Positions 48,403 through 56,323 of a DNA stretch of 64,000 bases are shown one piece after another. Both the position numbers and the translations under genes were made by a program. The stretch comes from Prevotella sp. (GTDB lineage: Bacteria; Bacteroidota; Bacteroidia; Bacteroidales; Bacteroidaceae). The notes beneath the pieces are model-generated. The model searched no databases. It saw only the letters and a program-made list of their open reading frames with translations, and had not been told where the DNA came from. The stretch covers positions 62,001 through 126,000 of the forward strand of contig JAGCOB010000028.1 of NCBI GenBank assembly GCA_017645645.1, read 5' to 3'. The number at the start of each line of letters is the position of its first letter. The first letter of the stretch is position 1.

Positions 48403-49854
48403 ATGGCTCCTGTACAAACTACTAAAATGTCCAACTTCCGTTGGGTCATCTGTGCGTTGCTGTTCCTGGCAACGACAATTAACTACATGGACCGTCAGGT
48501 CTTGTCACTTACATGGAAGGACTTTATCGCTCCTGAATTCCACTGGACGGACGGTGACTACGGTACCATCACGGGTATGTTCTCCCTGTTCTATGCGATC
48601 GCCAACCTCTTCGCTGGTAAGTTCATCGACTGGATGGGTACCAAGAAGGGTTACCTCATCGCCATTTTCGTATGGTCGCTAGGTGCCGTACTGCATGCTG
48701 GTTGCGGCTGGGTTGCCATGACCATCGAGGGCTATGACTCCGTGGCTCAGTTGGGACAGTTGACGGGTGATGCCGCCGTGGCCATTGCCACTATCTCCGT
48801 ATGGCTGTTCCTCTCCTGTCGTCTGATCCTTGCCGTTGGTGAGGCAGGTAACTTCCCTGCTGCCATCAAGGCTACGGCAGAGTATTTCCCCAAGAAAGAC
48901 CGTGCTTTCTCCACCTCTATCTTCAATAGTGGTGCGTCTGTTGGTGCCCTTGCCGCACCTGCCACCATTCCCCTCTTGGCTCGTGCCTGGGGGTGGGAGA
49001 TGGCCTTCATCATCATCGGTTGCTTAGGTTTCGTTTGGATGGGCCTGTGGACGTGGCTCTATGACAAACCTGCCAAGAACAAGCGTGTCAATCAGGCAGA
49101 GTTGAACTATATTGAGCAGGATAACGATCTCGCTGAGGCTCAGGATCGTGACAATATAAAGGAGGAGAAGACCATCCCGTTCCTGCAGTGTTTCACCTAC
49201 AAGCAGACTTGGTCGTTCCTTGTGGGTAAGTTCATGACGGATGGTGTATGGTGGTTCTTCCTGTTCTGGGCTCCTGCTTACTTCTCAGACCAGTACGGCT
49301 ATACCTCCGATTCTACCATGGGTATCTTGCTTATCTTTACCCTCTATGCTATTGTGACGATTCTGTCTATTGGTGGTGGTTACCTGCCTACCTATTTCGT
49401 CGACAAGAAGGGCATGAATCCTTATCTGGGTCGTATGCGTGCCATGTTCATCTTTGCCTGTTTCCCCGTGCTGGGACTTTTTGCGCAGCCCATGGGAGCC
49501 TACAGTGCTTGGTGGCCTGCCATCCTGATTGGTCTGCTAGGAGCCGGTCATCAGGCATGGTCAGCCAACCTGTTCTCCACCATTGGTGACATGTTCCCGA
49601 AGTCTACTATTGGTACTATTGTCGGTTTAGGTACGATGGCTGGTGGTATCGGTTCGATGAGTATCAATCTCGGTAGCGGCAAGTTCTTCGACTGGGCTGC
49701 CGATCAGGGTGATGCCTTTACGTTCTTCGGCTTTGAAGGTAAGCCTGCCGCCTACATGGTAGTGTTCTGTATTTGTGCCGTTGCCTACCTTATCGGCTGG
49801 TGTATCATGAAGGCACTCGTACCGAAGTACAAGCCTATTGTCTTAGATGATTAA
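48403..49854 (+). CDS. MFS transporter, hexuronate (ExuT-like) family
   Basis: 483 residues, twelve predicted membrane helices. The N-terminal FRWVICALLFLATTINYMDRQVLSL is the signature of the anion:cation symporter group that includes ExuT and glucarate carriers. Located directly after kduI, so the likely substrate is a keto-deoxy uronate or hexuronate made in the periplasm. ATG at 48427 (MSNFRW) is an alternative start. The 52-bp spacer before it has ATACCG-type repeats. Confidence 0.88.
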   Translation: MAPVQTTKMSNFRWVICALLFLATTINYMDRQVLSLTWKDFIAPEFHWTDGDYGTITGMFSLFYAIANLFAGKFIDWMGTKKGYLIAIFVWSLGAVLHAGCGWVAMTIEGYDSVAQLGQLTGDAAVAIATISVWLFLSCRLILAVGEAGNFPAAIKATAEYFPKKDRAFSTSIFNSGASVGALAAPATIPLLARAWGWEMAFIIIGCLGFVWMGLWTWLYDKPAKNKRVNQAELNYIEQDNDLAEAQDRDNIKEEKTIPFLQCFTYKQTWSFLVGKFMTDGVWWFFLFWAPAYFSDQYGYTSDSTMGILLIFTLYAIVTILSIGGGYLPTYFVDKKGMNPYLGRMRAMFIFACFPVLGLFAQPMGAYSAWWPAILIGLLGAGHQAWSANLFSTIGDMFPKSTIGTIVGLGTMAGGIGSMSINLGSGKFFDWAADQGDAFTFFGFEGKPAAYMVVFCICAVAYLIGWCIMKALVPKYKPIVLDD

Positions 49855-49860
49855 TCGAAG

Positions 49861-50484
49861 ATGAAACGTATTATATTCTTAATAGTCATGATTGCATCCT
49901 GTGTTCCCACATTGTGGGCGCAGGATGCGATTAGTACTATCCGTAAGCATTATGCAGAGGCACAGGAGATGGTGGCACAGTATGCGGAATGGGAGAAGGA
50001 GGGCGAATGGTCGATGCCCTGTCCGATGTACTACGAGGTGAACATCAAGCAGAACCTGCCTGGAACGGGTTATCACAAAGAGCGTATACGGTTGTACTTC
50101 TACGAGAAGGAAAACGAGGAGTGGGATGCCGACGAGCCGATGCTGTTCCGGAGTCTGCACTTCGTGACATGGAAATATAACTACGCGGCCCGTGAGTTCT
50201 ACGAGGAGTATCTCTACGACCAGAAGGGCAACATCGAGTTTGCCTACCTCCGCAATGCCGACATGGACCACTTCAAGGGTGGTGAGATGCGTTGCTACTT
50301 TCAGGACGGCAAGTTGTTCAAGGTGCTGGTGAGCATCCGCAATGAAGAAACGGATAAGTACGAACAGAAATACTCAGGCACCACGGTGCCGAAGGAGTAT
50401 GCGAGTGTGTACGAGGGTTGCCAGCATGAGATAGGACGTTTCAAGCAGCTGTTCAAGGAGATTGACGGCGAAACGTTCCACTAA
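49861..50484 (+). CDS. Secreted hypothetical protein, 207 aa
   Basis: A signal peptide (MKRIIFLIVMIASCVPTLWA, cleaved before QDAI) is followed by a mature domain rich in aromatic and acidic residues (RIRLYFYEKENEEWDADEPMLFRSLHFVTWKYNYAAREFYEEYLYD). No family was recognised. It starts 6 bp after the transporter and is probably co-transcribed. It converges on the nitroreductase gene. Confidence 0.8.
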   Translation: MKRIIFLIVMIASCVPTLWAQDAISTIRKHYAEAQEMVAQYAEWEKEGEWSMPCPMYYEVNIKQNLPGTGYHKERIRLYFYEKENEEWDADEPMLFRSLHFVTWKYNYAAREFYEEYLYDQKGNIEFAYLRNADMDHFKGGEMRCYFQDGKLFKVLVSIRNEETDKYEQKYSGTTVPKEYASVYEGCQHEIGRFKQLFKEIDGETFH

Positions 50485-50494
50485 ACTCTTCACT

Positions 50495-51244
50495 CTACAC
50501 TTTTGCCGGGAGGAATCCCTGCCGCTTGAGAGTCTGAATCAGTTCTTCTGACATTGCCTCGTTGTCTTTGCGGGTATAGCGGACATCAGTGAATACCTGT
50601 GCGAGGGTCTCTTTGTGGTTCTCCCTGACGAACTGCAGGTTTTCAAGCAACTGTTCCTTATTATTATAATAGGTGTCGATATCTGTAGCGAGATAGTCGG
50701 TATAGGTCTCCTCGTGTATGAAACTCTCCAATGGCAGACGGTCTGAGAGAGGAGGATTCTCTGCAGGCCATCCCACCGTGAGGGTTGCCACGGGCATGAC
50801 GAGTTTCGGCAACTCAAGGATATCGATGATCTGCTGGGGCTGGTAGACGGTAGTTCCGAGATAGCAATAGCCCAGTCCTTCCTCATCCATGAGGTTGCAG
50901 AGTGTCTGTGTGAAGAGCAGGGCATCGATGCTGGCATTGATAAACGACAAGAAGTTGTCATAACCTGGTTCTGCCTTCCGACAGCGAGCCCATGTGGAGG
51001 TACGGTTGAAATCTGCGCAGATGGTGAGTATCACGGGAGCTCCTGTCACCATCGGCTGGTTGAAATGTGCAGGAGCCAGTTTCTGTTTCATTTCTGCTGA
51101 ACGGGTGATGACCACGCTATATAGTTGCAGGTTACCCATTGTCTGTGTACGACTCGCCTCCGTCATAAGATGGTTCAGCAGTTCCTGGCTCACTTCTTTG
51201 TCTGAATATTGGCGAATAGTTCGCCGTGTTGTCAAGTTTTTCAT
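50495..51244 (-). CDS. Nitroreductase-family flavoprotein
   Basis: 249 residues from ATG at 51242-51244 (MKNLTTRRTIRQYSDKEVSQ); a longer open frame extends to 51385 but runs through the promoter region. The FMN-binding RRTIRQYSDKEV and GYCYLGTTVYQP regions match nitroreductases, NAD(P)H-dependent reductases of nitroaromatics, quinones or flavins. The -7 TACCTTTG on the minus strand (51249-51256) ends only 5 bp before the start codon, so the mRNA may be leaderless or nearly so. Confidence 0.88.
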   Translation of the reverse strand: MKNLTTRRTIRQYSDKEVSQELLNHLMTEASRTQTMGNLQLYSVVITRSAEMKQKLAPAHFNQPMVTGAPVILTICADFNRTSTWARCRKAEPGYDNFLSFINASIDALLFTQTLCNLMDEEGLGYCYLGTTVYQPQQIIDILELPKLVMPVATLTVGWPAENPPLSDRLPLESFIHEETYTDYLATDIDTYYNNKEQLLENLQFVRENHKETLAQVFTDVRYTRKDNEAMSEELIQTLKRQGFLPAKV

Positions 51245-51248
51245 GCCC

Positions 51249-51256
51249 CAAAGGTA
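51249..51256 (-). promoter_or_regulatory. Promoter (-7) of the nitroreductase gene
   Basis: TACCTTTG on the minus strand, 4 bp before the ATG. No TTG -33 at 20 bp. Confidence 0.5.
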
Positions 51257-51306
51257 CGAATAATTTCCCCAAACGGATAACTTTTGAGTGGTTTTCTTTG
51301 AAAAAG

Positions 51307-51337
51307 TTGCCAAAATGGAAAACTTTATGTACCTTTG
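51307..51337 (+). promoter_or_regulatory. Promoter of the NrdJ-like/folB/amidase unit
   Basis: TTG (51307-51309), 20 bp, TACCTTTG (51330-51337), then ATG at 51358. Consensus Bacteroidota layout. Confidence 0.85.
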
Positions 51338-51357
51338 TGCCATTAAAACAACCCAGT

Positions 51358-51879
51358 ATGGAAGAAAATAGCAAAAAAGAATCATTACAGAATCAACGCC
51401 CCGAAGTGGTGGAGGTACGTCCTCAGGTCTTGGAGTGTGACGTAGTGCGTTTCCAGAACAACAAAGAGAAGTGGGTGGCTTTCGTCGGCTTGCTCGACGG
51501 TTATCCCTACGAGATATTTACGGGCTTGCAGGATGACGAGGAGGGTATTGTGTTGCCCAAGACTGTCACCCATGGTAAGATTATCAAGCAGGTCAACCCG
51601 GACGGTACTAAGCGTTACGACTTCCAGTTTGAGAACAAGCGCGGTTACAAGACCACGGTGGAGGGACTTTCTGAGAAATTCAACCCGGAATATTGGAATT
51701 ACGCCAAGTTGATAAGTGGTGTGTTGCGCTACCGCATGCCTTTGGAACATGTCATCCGTTTAGTAGCCTCCCTATCGTTGAAGGACGAGAGTATTAACAC
51801 TTGGAAGGTGGGCGTAGAGCGTGCCTTGAAGAAATATCTGCCTGGTAATAACGACGACCAAGAGGAAACTCAAGAATAG
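51358..51879 (+). CDS. Stand-alone C-terminal-like part of B12-dependent ribonucleotide reductase (NrdJb-like)
   Basis: 173 residues from ATG 51358, chosen because the promoter ends just upstream; the open frame begins earlier without support. WVAFVGLLDGYPYEIFTGLQDDEEGI, LPKTVTHGKIIKQV and ESINTWKVGVERALKKYLPG resemble the segment near the C-terminus of class II (adenosylcobalamin) reductases that occurs as a separate NrdJb-type protein. The catalytic alpha-chain core is not encoded here. Its role (a split subunit or a regulatory relative) is unclear. It is followed after 3 bp by folB. Confidence 0.78.
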   Translation: MEENSKKESLQNQRPEVVEVRPQVLECDVVRFQNNKEKWVAFVGLLDGYPYEIFTGLQDDEEGIVLPKTVTHGKIIKQVNPDGTKRYDFQFENKRGYKTTVEGLSEKFNPEYWNYAKLISGVLRYRMPLEHVIRLVASLSLKDESINTWKVGVERALKKYLPGNNDDQEETQE

Positions 51880-51882
51880 GCA

Positions 51883-52269
51883 ATGATACAGATGGAGTTG
51901 GGATATATCTTTCTAAAGGAATTGCATTTCCATGCCTTCCACGGGGTGATGCCTCAAGAGCGCAAAGTGGGGGGTGACTTCCTCGTTTCCGTCCGTATCG
52001 GTTATGACTTCACGAAGGCGATGCAGACGGATGAGGTGGAGGATACCCTGAACTATGCGGAGGTCTATGCATTGATCGATGAAGAGATGAGACATCCTTC
52101 CGCCCTGTTGGAGCATGTGGCAGGCAGGATAGGCAAGACCCTCTTCGACTATAACTCGAAAATACAGACTATTGATCTCTGGCTGACGAAAGTCAATCCC
52201 CCCATGGGAGCCGATAGTACTGGTGCTGGCGTGGAATTACATTTAATAAATGATAAAACTCGCGGATAA
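51883..52269 (+). CDS. folB: Dihydroneopterin aldolase
   Basis: 128 residues; converts 7,8-dihydroneopterin to 6-hydroxymethyl-dihydropterin and glycolaldehyde in folate synthesis. The motifs FHAFHGVMPQERKVGGDF, DTLNYAEVYALI and LTKVNPP are characteristic. ATG 51892 (MELGYI) is a possible later start. Confidence 0.92.
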   Translation: MIQMELGYIFLKELHFHAFHGVMPQERKVGGDFLVSVRIGYDFTKAMQTDEVEDTLNYAEVYALIDEEMRHPSALLEHVAGRIGKTLFDYNSKIQTIDLWLTKVNPPMGADSTGAGVELHLINDKTRG

Positions 52270-52321
52270 GTAAGGGTTTCTGTTGGAAAATGAGTAATTT
52301 TGCAACTTTGAAGACGTATTT

Positions 52322-53548
52322 ATGAAGAATAGAATAATAGTTCTCATATGGATAACAATAGGGTTTGCGGTGGTCACACTTGCTGCAAACAAGAAATTTA
52401 CGCTGGTTATTGATGCTGGTCATGGTGGGCATGATGCGGGGGCTTTGGGCGCTTTTTCCAAGGAGAAGAATATCAACCTGAATGTTGCCCTTGCCTTTGG
52501 ACGTTATGTGCAGAACAATTGTCCTGACGTGAAAGTTATCTATACCCGTAAGACGGATGTGTTTATCCCTCTCCATACCCGTGCCGATATCGCTAACAAG
52601 AATAGAGCGGATTTGTTTGTTTCTATCCATACCAATGCCCTGCCTCGGGGTAGGATAGCCAGGGGGCTGGAGACCTATACACTGGGTATGCACCGTGCCG
52701 GCTCTAATCTGGAGGTGGCGAAGCGTGAGAACTCCGTCATCCTGATTGAGAAGGATTATAAACAGCATTATGAGGGCTTCGACCCCAATTCGAGCGAGAG
52801 TTATATCATGTTTGAGTTCATGCAGGACAAGAACATGGAACAGAGTGTGGAACTGGCACGGTTTGTACAGAAACGGGTTTGTGCTTCTGCCAACCGTCCT
52901 GACAAAGGTGTGAAGCAGGCAGGGTTCTTGGTATTAAGAGAGACCTCCATGCCCAGTTGCTTGATAGAGTTGGGCTTTATCACTACCTCTGACGAGGAGC
53001 AGATGCTGAACAGTTCAAATGGTATCGACCGCATGGGCTATGGTATCTATCAGGCTTTCCTGGACTATAAGCGGAAATATGATACTAATATCACCGTACC
53101 CTATCCGGCAGAACAGAGACAGGATGTGGAAATCCCGTCTATCGTCCCTGAGGAAGAGAAGGCACAGCCTGCTCCAGCCGCTCCTGCCACGGTGCAGAAG
53201 GAACCTGTAGTACCTAATCAGAAGACAGAAGTGAAGAAGGAGGATAAAGAACTCAAAGAGTCCAAGGATGTTCAGGATGCCCCTCTAATTTTCAAGGTCC
53301 AGATATTGGCTAGTGCCTCCCGTCAGAAAATCAGCAAATCGAAGTTGAACGGACAAACTGCCTATTGTTATGAGGAAGATGGCTTCTATAAGTACACGGT
53401 AGGTGAGTCGGAAGACTATGAAGAGATAGTGAATATACGGGAGGGTCTTGTAACACATTTCCCCGAGGCTTTCGTCATTGCCTTCAAGGGAGGGAAGAAG
53501 ATAGATACCCGTTCCGCCATTCGTGAGTTTAGAGCAAAAAAGAAATAA
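52322..53548 (+). CDS. N-acetylmuramoyl-L-alanine amidase (Amidase_3) with SPOR-like C-terminus
   Basis: 408 residues with an N-terminal signal or anchor (IIVLIWITIGFAVVTLAA). It cleaves the amide between MurNAc and L-alanine of peptidoglycan. The zinc site has LVIDAGHGGHDAGALG, LFVSIHTNAL and IELGFITTSDEE. A Pro/Glu/Lys-rich linker follows (residues about 260-320), and the last 80 residues resemble a SPOR-type peptidoglycan-binding domain (FKVQILASASRQKI, FYKYTVGESEDYEE). A TAATTTTG word at 52295-52302 may be an additional -7. Confidence 0.9.
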   Translation: MKNRIIVLIWITIGFAVVTLAANKKFTLVIDAGHGGHDAGALGAFSKEKNINLNVALAFGRYVQNNCPDVKVIYTRKTDVFIPLHTRADIANKNRADLFVSIHTNALPRGRIARGLETYTLGMHRAGSNLEVAKRENSVILIEKDYKQHYEGFDPNSSESYIMFEFMQDKNMEQSVELARFVQKRVCASANRPDKGVKQAGFLVLRETSMPSCLIELGFITTSDEEQMLNSSNGIDRMGYGIYQAFLDYKRKYDTNITVPYPAEQRQDVEIPSIVPEEEKAQPAPAAPATVQKEPVVPNQKTEVKKEDKELKESKDVQDAPLIFKVQILASASRQKISKSKLNGQTAYCYEEDGFYKYTVGESEDYEEIVNIREGLVTHFPEAFVIAFKGGKKIDTRSAIREFRAKKK

Positions 53549-53561
53549 AACGATAACAGAT

Positions 53562-54464
53562 ATGAAATTCTTTACGAAAGAAGTACAGATAGCCTTAGTA
53601 GCCATCATCGCATTGGTCGTGCTATACTTTGGCATGAATTTTCTGAAGGGGCTGAGTGCGTTTTCCAACACTAACAACTATTGTGTCGCCTTTGACGATG
53701 TCAGTGGATTAGCAGCTTCGTCACCCGTCTATGCCAACGGCTATAAGGTCGGTGTGGTAGAAAGTATCAATTACGACTTCCGGCATCCTGACAAGATTAT
53801 TGCCGTTGTGGGACTTAACAAGGAGATGCGTGTCCCTGTGGGCTCCCGTGCCGAGATATCCAGCGATTTGTTGGGGAATATTAAGATTAATCTAGTGTTG
53901 GTTGGTAATCCTTTGGAGTTCGTCGCCGTGGGTGATACGATTCCTGGTAATGTTGAGCAGAGTGTGATGACCAAGGTGGCAGCAATGGTACCAGCCATTG
54001 AGGCGATGATGCCCAAGTTGGATTCTATCATGACCAGTCTGAATGTTCTGCTGGCGGATCCTGCCCTTCAGAATACGTTGCATAACGTGGAAGGAATGAC
54101 GGCCAACCTGCAACGTACCAGTGTACAGCTTAGTGCTTTGTCGGCCAGTCTGAACCATAATGTGCCTACGATGATGGTCAAGGCCGACAGTGTGTTGGGT
54201 AACACGCAACGTCTGACGGCTAACCTGAGTACGATTGACGTAGCTTCGATGACTGCTAAGGTCAATCAGACCCTTGCCAATGTCGAGGAAATGACCCGTA
54301 AACTCAATAGTAACGAGGGAACGCTGGGTCTTCTGATGCGTGATGCTACCTTATATAATAATCTGGCGACCACAGTGGCTGATGCGGACTCTCTGGTAAG
54401 AGACTTGAAGGCACATCCAAAACGTTATGTACACTTCTCGGTTTTCGGTAAAAAAGACAAGTAA
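53562..54464 (+). CDS. MlaD/MCE-domain protein
   Basis: 300 residues from ATG 53562 (MKFFTKEVQIALVAIIALVVLYFGMNFLKG), which gives one N-terminal membrane helix; an ATG 39 bp upstream lies in the amidase gene. The MCE domain reads YCVAFDDVSGLAASSPVYANGYKVGVVESI, typical of substrate-binding parts of lipid transport ABC systems. The C-terminal half is helical. Permease and ATPase genes are not adjacent, as is common in Bacteroidota. Ends the unit. Confidence 0.88.
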   Translation: MKFFTKEVQIALVAIIALVVLYFGMNFLKGLSAFSNTNNYCVAFDDVSGLAASSPVYANGYKVGVVESINYDFRHPDKIIAVVGLNKEMRVPVGSRAEISSDLLGNIKINLVLVGNPLEFVAVGDTIPGNVEQSVMTKVAAMVPAIEAMMPKLDSIMTSLNVLLADPALQNTLHNVEGMTANLQRTSVQLSALSASLNHNVPTMMVKADSVLGNTQRLTANLSTIDVASMTAKVNQTLANVEEMTRKLNSNEGTLGLLMRDATLYNNLATTVADADSLVRDLKAHPKRYVHFSVFGKKDK

Positions 54465-54571
54465 AAAAGTTGATAATTTTTAATTTGTCTAAATAGAATG
54501 GGGTTTCCAATTAGTTTTAACAGGAACGTTCGGAACTCCTTGATATTAATAACTTTCGGAGATGTTGAGAA

Positions 54572-54613
54572 AACTAAAACCGCACACCATATACCTGATG
54601 TGCGGTTTTAGTT
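54572..54613 (+). terminator. Terminator after the mlaD-like gene
   Basis: Perfect 15-bp stem AACTAAAACCGCACA / TGTGCGGTTTTAGTT with a 12-base loop. The 379 bp between 54465 and 54843 hold this hairpin and the dnaA promoter; no cluster of DnaA boxes (TTATCCACA) was seen there. Confidence 0.85.
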
Positions 54614-54743
54614 AAGTGACTGATAAACAGGATTATGTAAATTTGCAAGTACGAAAAGTCTTCCATTTTCCTTGTATTCTTCTAAATCCCGATAAAATAA
54701 TAAGTTACGTATTTCTGTATAATTTTCGTAAACAAAGGTGGAT

Positions 54744-54774
54744 TTGTATATTTCAAAAAAAAGTACGAACTTTG
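54744..54774 (+). promoter_or_regulatory. Promoter of dnaA
   Basis: TTG (54744-54746), 20 bp, GAACTTTG (54767-54774; one mismatch to TAnnTTTG). Start codon 69 bp downstream. Confidence 0.6.
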
Positions 54775-54843
54775 CAAACGAAAACGAAAACTATAATCTT
54801 TAACAGGGTTATTTTAGTTAACAATAAAAAAGTATAACGCCGC

Positions 54844-56250
54844 ATGGGAAAAACTCCAAAGGCGCTTTGGGACGACTGCCTACATTTGATTAGGGAAAAC
54901 GTCACGGAGCAGCAATACAAGACCTGGTTCGCGCCCATCGTATTCGAGAAATACGATGCGGAAAGCCAGACGCTTCTCATACAAGTACCGAGCAGGTATG
55001 TGTATGAGTACTTGGAGCAGTACTATGTGACCTTATTAAGTAAGGTGTTGTGTCGCTGCTTTGGTACGAGTGTTCAGTTGAACTACCGTATCGTGGTCGA
55101 CAAGGCACATAAACTGACGGTAGAGGAAGAGGGTAGTGAACCAGTGAATATCGAGCGTCCCCAAGAAACGAAGCGTGCCAACAAGGCTCCCAATATCCTG
55201 GATGCTACTCCCAGCGACCTGAATCCGCAGTTGGATGTCCATAAGACGTTCCAGAGTTTTATCGAGGGCGACAGCAATAAACTGCCCCGTACCGTGGGAC
55301 TCTCCATCGCAGAGCATCCAGGCAAGACAACATTCAATCCCTTCTTCGTCTTCGGACCTTCTGGTTGTGGTAAGACACACCTTATTAATGCCATCGGCGT
55401 GAAGTGCAAGGAGATGTATCCTCAGAAGCGTGTGCTCTATGTGTCGGCCCGTCTCTTCCAGGTGCAGTTTACGGATGCTACCCGTCAGAATACCGTCAAC
55501 GACTTCATCCATTTCTATCAGTCTATTGACGTGCTGATAGTCGATGATATCCAGGAGTGGGCAACGGCCACGAAGACGCTGGACACCTTCTTCCATATCT
55601 TCGACCATCTGTTCCGTCTGGGCAAGCAGATTATCCTTGCCAGTGACCGTCCTCCTGTGGACCTGCAAGGTGTGAAGGATCGTCTGCTGACGCGCTTTGC
55701 CTGTGGCTTGATTGCGGAGTTGGAGAAGCCCAACGTGCAGTTGTGTATTGATATCCTGCATTCTAAGTGCAAGCGTGACGGTCTGAGGATTCCTGAGGAC
55801 GTTATCCAGTTTATCGCTGAGACTGCCAATGGCTCCGTACGCGACTTGGAGGGTGTGGTCAACTCGCTGATGGCTTACTCCATTGTCTATAATGCCGCCA
55901 TTGACATGCGTCTGGCAGAGCGTGTCATCAAGCGTGCTGTCAAGGTAGACAATCATCCATTGACGGTCGACGATATCCTCGAGAAGGTTTGCGGTCATTA
56001 TAATGTCACTCAGCAGAACGTCTTCAGCAAGTCCCGCAAGCGTGACTACGTCATCGTCCGTCAAGTGTCGATGTATCTTGCACAGAAATACACGAAGATG
56101 CCAGCCTCCCGTATTGGTCAGTTGATTGGCGGCAGAGACCACTCGACGGTAATTCATAGTTGTTCCACCATTGAGCAGCGCCTAAAGGTCGATAAGTCGT
56201 TCTCCGCTGAACTCAGCAGTATTGAGAATTCTTTTAAATTAAAGCAATAA
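54844..56250 (+). CDS. dnaA: Chromosomal replication initiator DnaA
   Basis: 468 residues. Domain I (WDDCLHLIRENVTEQQYKTWFAPI) for oligomerisation, a short linker, AAA+ domain with Walker A FGPSGCGKTH and Walker B VLIVDDIQ, and domain IV with the DnaA signature GGRDHSTVIHS. It binds DnaA boxes and melts the origin. In Bacteroidota dnaA is often not beside the origin; upstream and downstream spacers show no box cluster, so no origin is called here. Confidence 0.97.
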   Translation: MGKTPKALWDDCLHLIRENVTEQQYKTWFAPIVFEKYDAESQTLLIQVPSRYVYEYLEQYYVTLLSKVLCRCFGTSVQLNYRIVVDKAHKLTVEEEGSEPVNIERPQETKRANKAPNILDATPSDLNPQLDVHKTFQSFIEGDSNKLPRTVGLSIAEHPGKTTFNPFFVFGPSGCGKTHLINAIGVKCKEMYPQKRVLYVSARLFQVQFTDATRQNTVNDFIHFYQSIDVLIVDDIQEWATATKTLDTFFHIFDHLFRLGKQIILASDRPPVDLQGVKDRLLTRFACGLIAELEKPNVQLCIDILHSKCKRDGLRIPEDVIQFIAETANGSVRDLEGVVNSLMAYSIVYNAAIDMRLAERVIKRAVKVDNHPLTVDDILEKVCGHYNVTQQNVFSKSRKRDYVIVRQVSMYLAQKYTKMPASRIGQLIGGRDHSTVIHSCSTIEQRLKVDKSFSAELSSIENSFKLKQ

Positions 56251-56270
56251 GTGATAAAGTGAAAACCGAA

Positions 56271-56294
56271 GGACAGCGTGATGCTGCCCTTTTT
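56271..56294 (+). terminator. Terminator after dnaA
   Basis: GGACAGC / GCTGCCC stem (one A-C mismatch) with a 5-base loop, followed by five T. Confidence 0.75.
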
Positions 56295-56323
56295 CTAATT
56301 ATTAAATCTGTAAACTATATAAT

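Noticed and set aside
54465..54843. Possible replication origin upstream of dnaA
   Set aside because: No repeated DnaA boxes were seen; only a terminator and a promoter are supported.
55036..56157. 373-residue open frame antisense to dnaA
   Set aside because: Shadow of a GC-biased conserved gene; no known motif.
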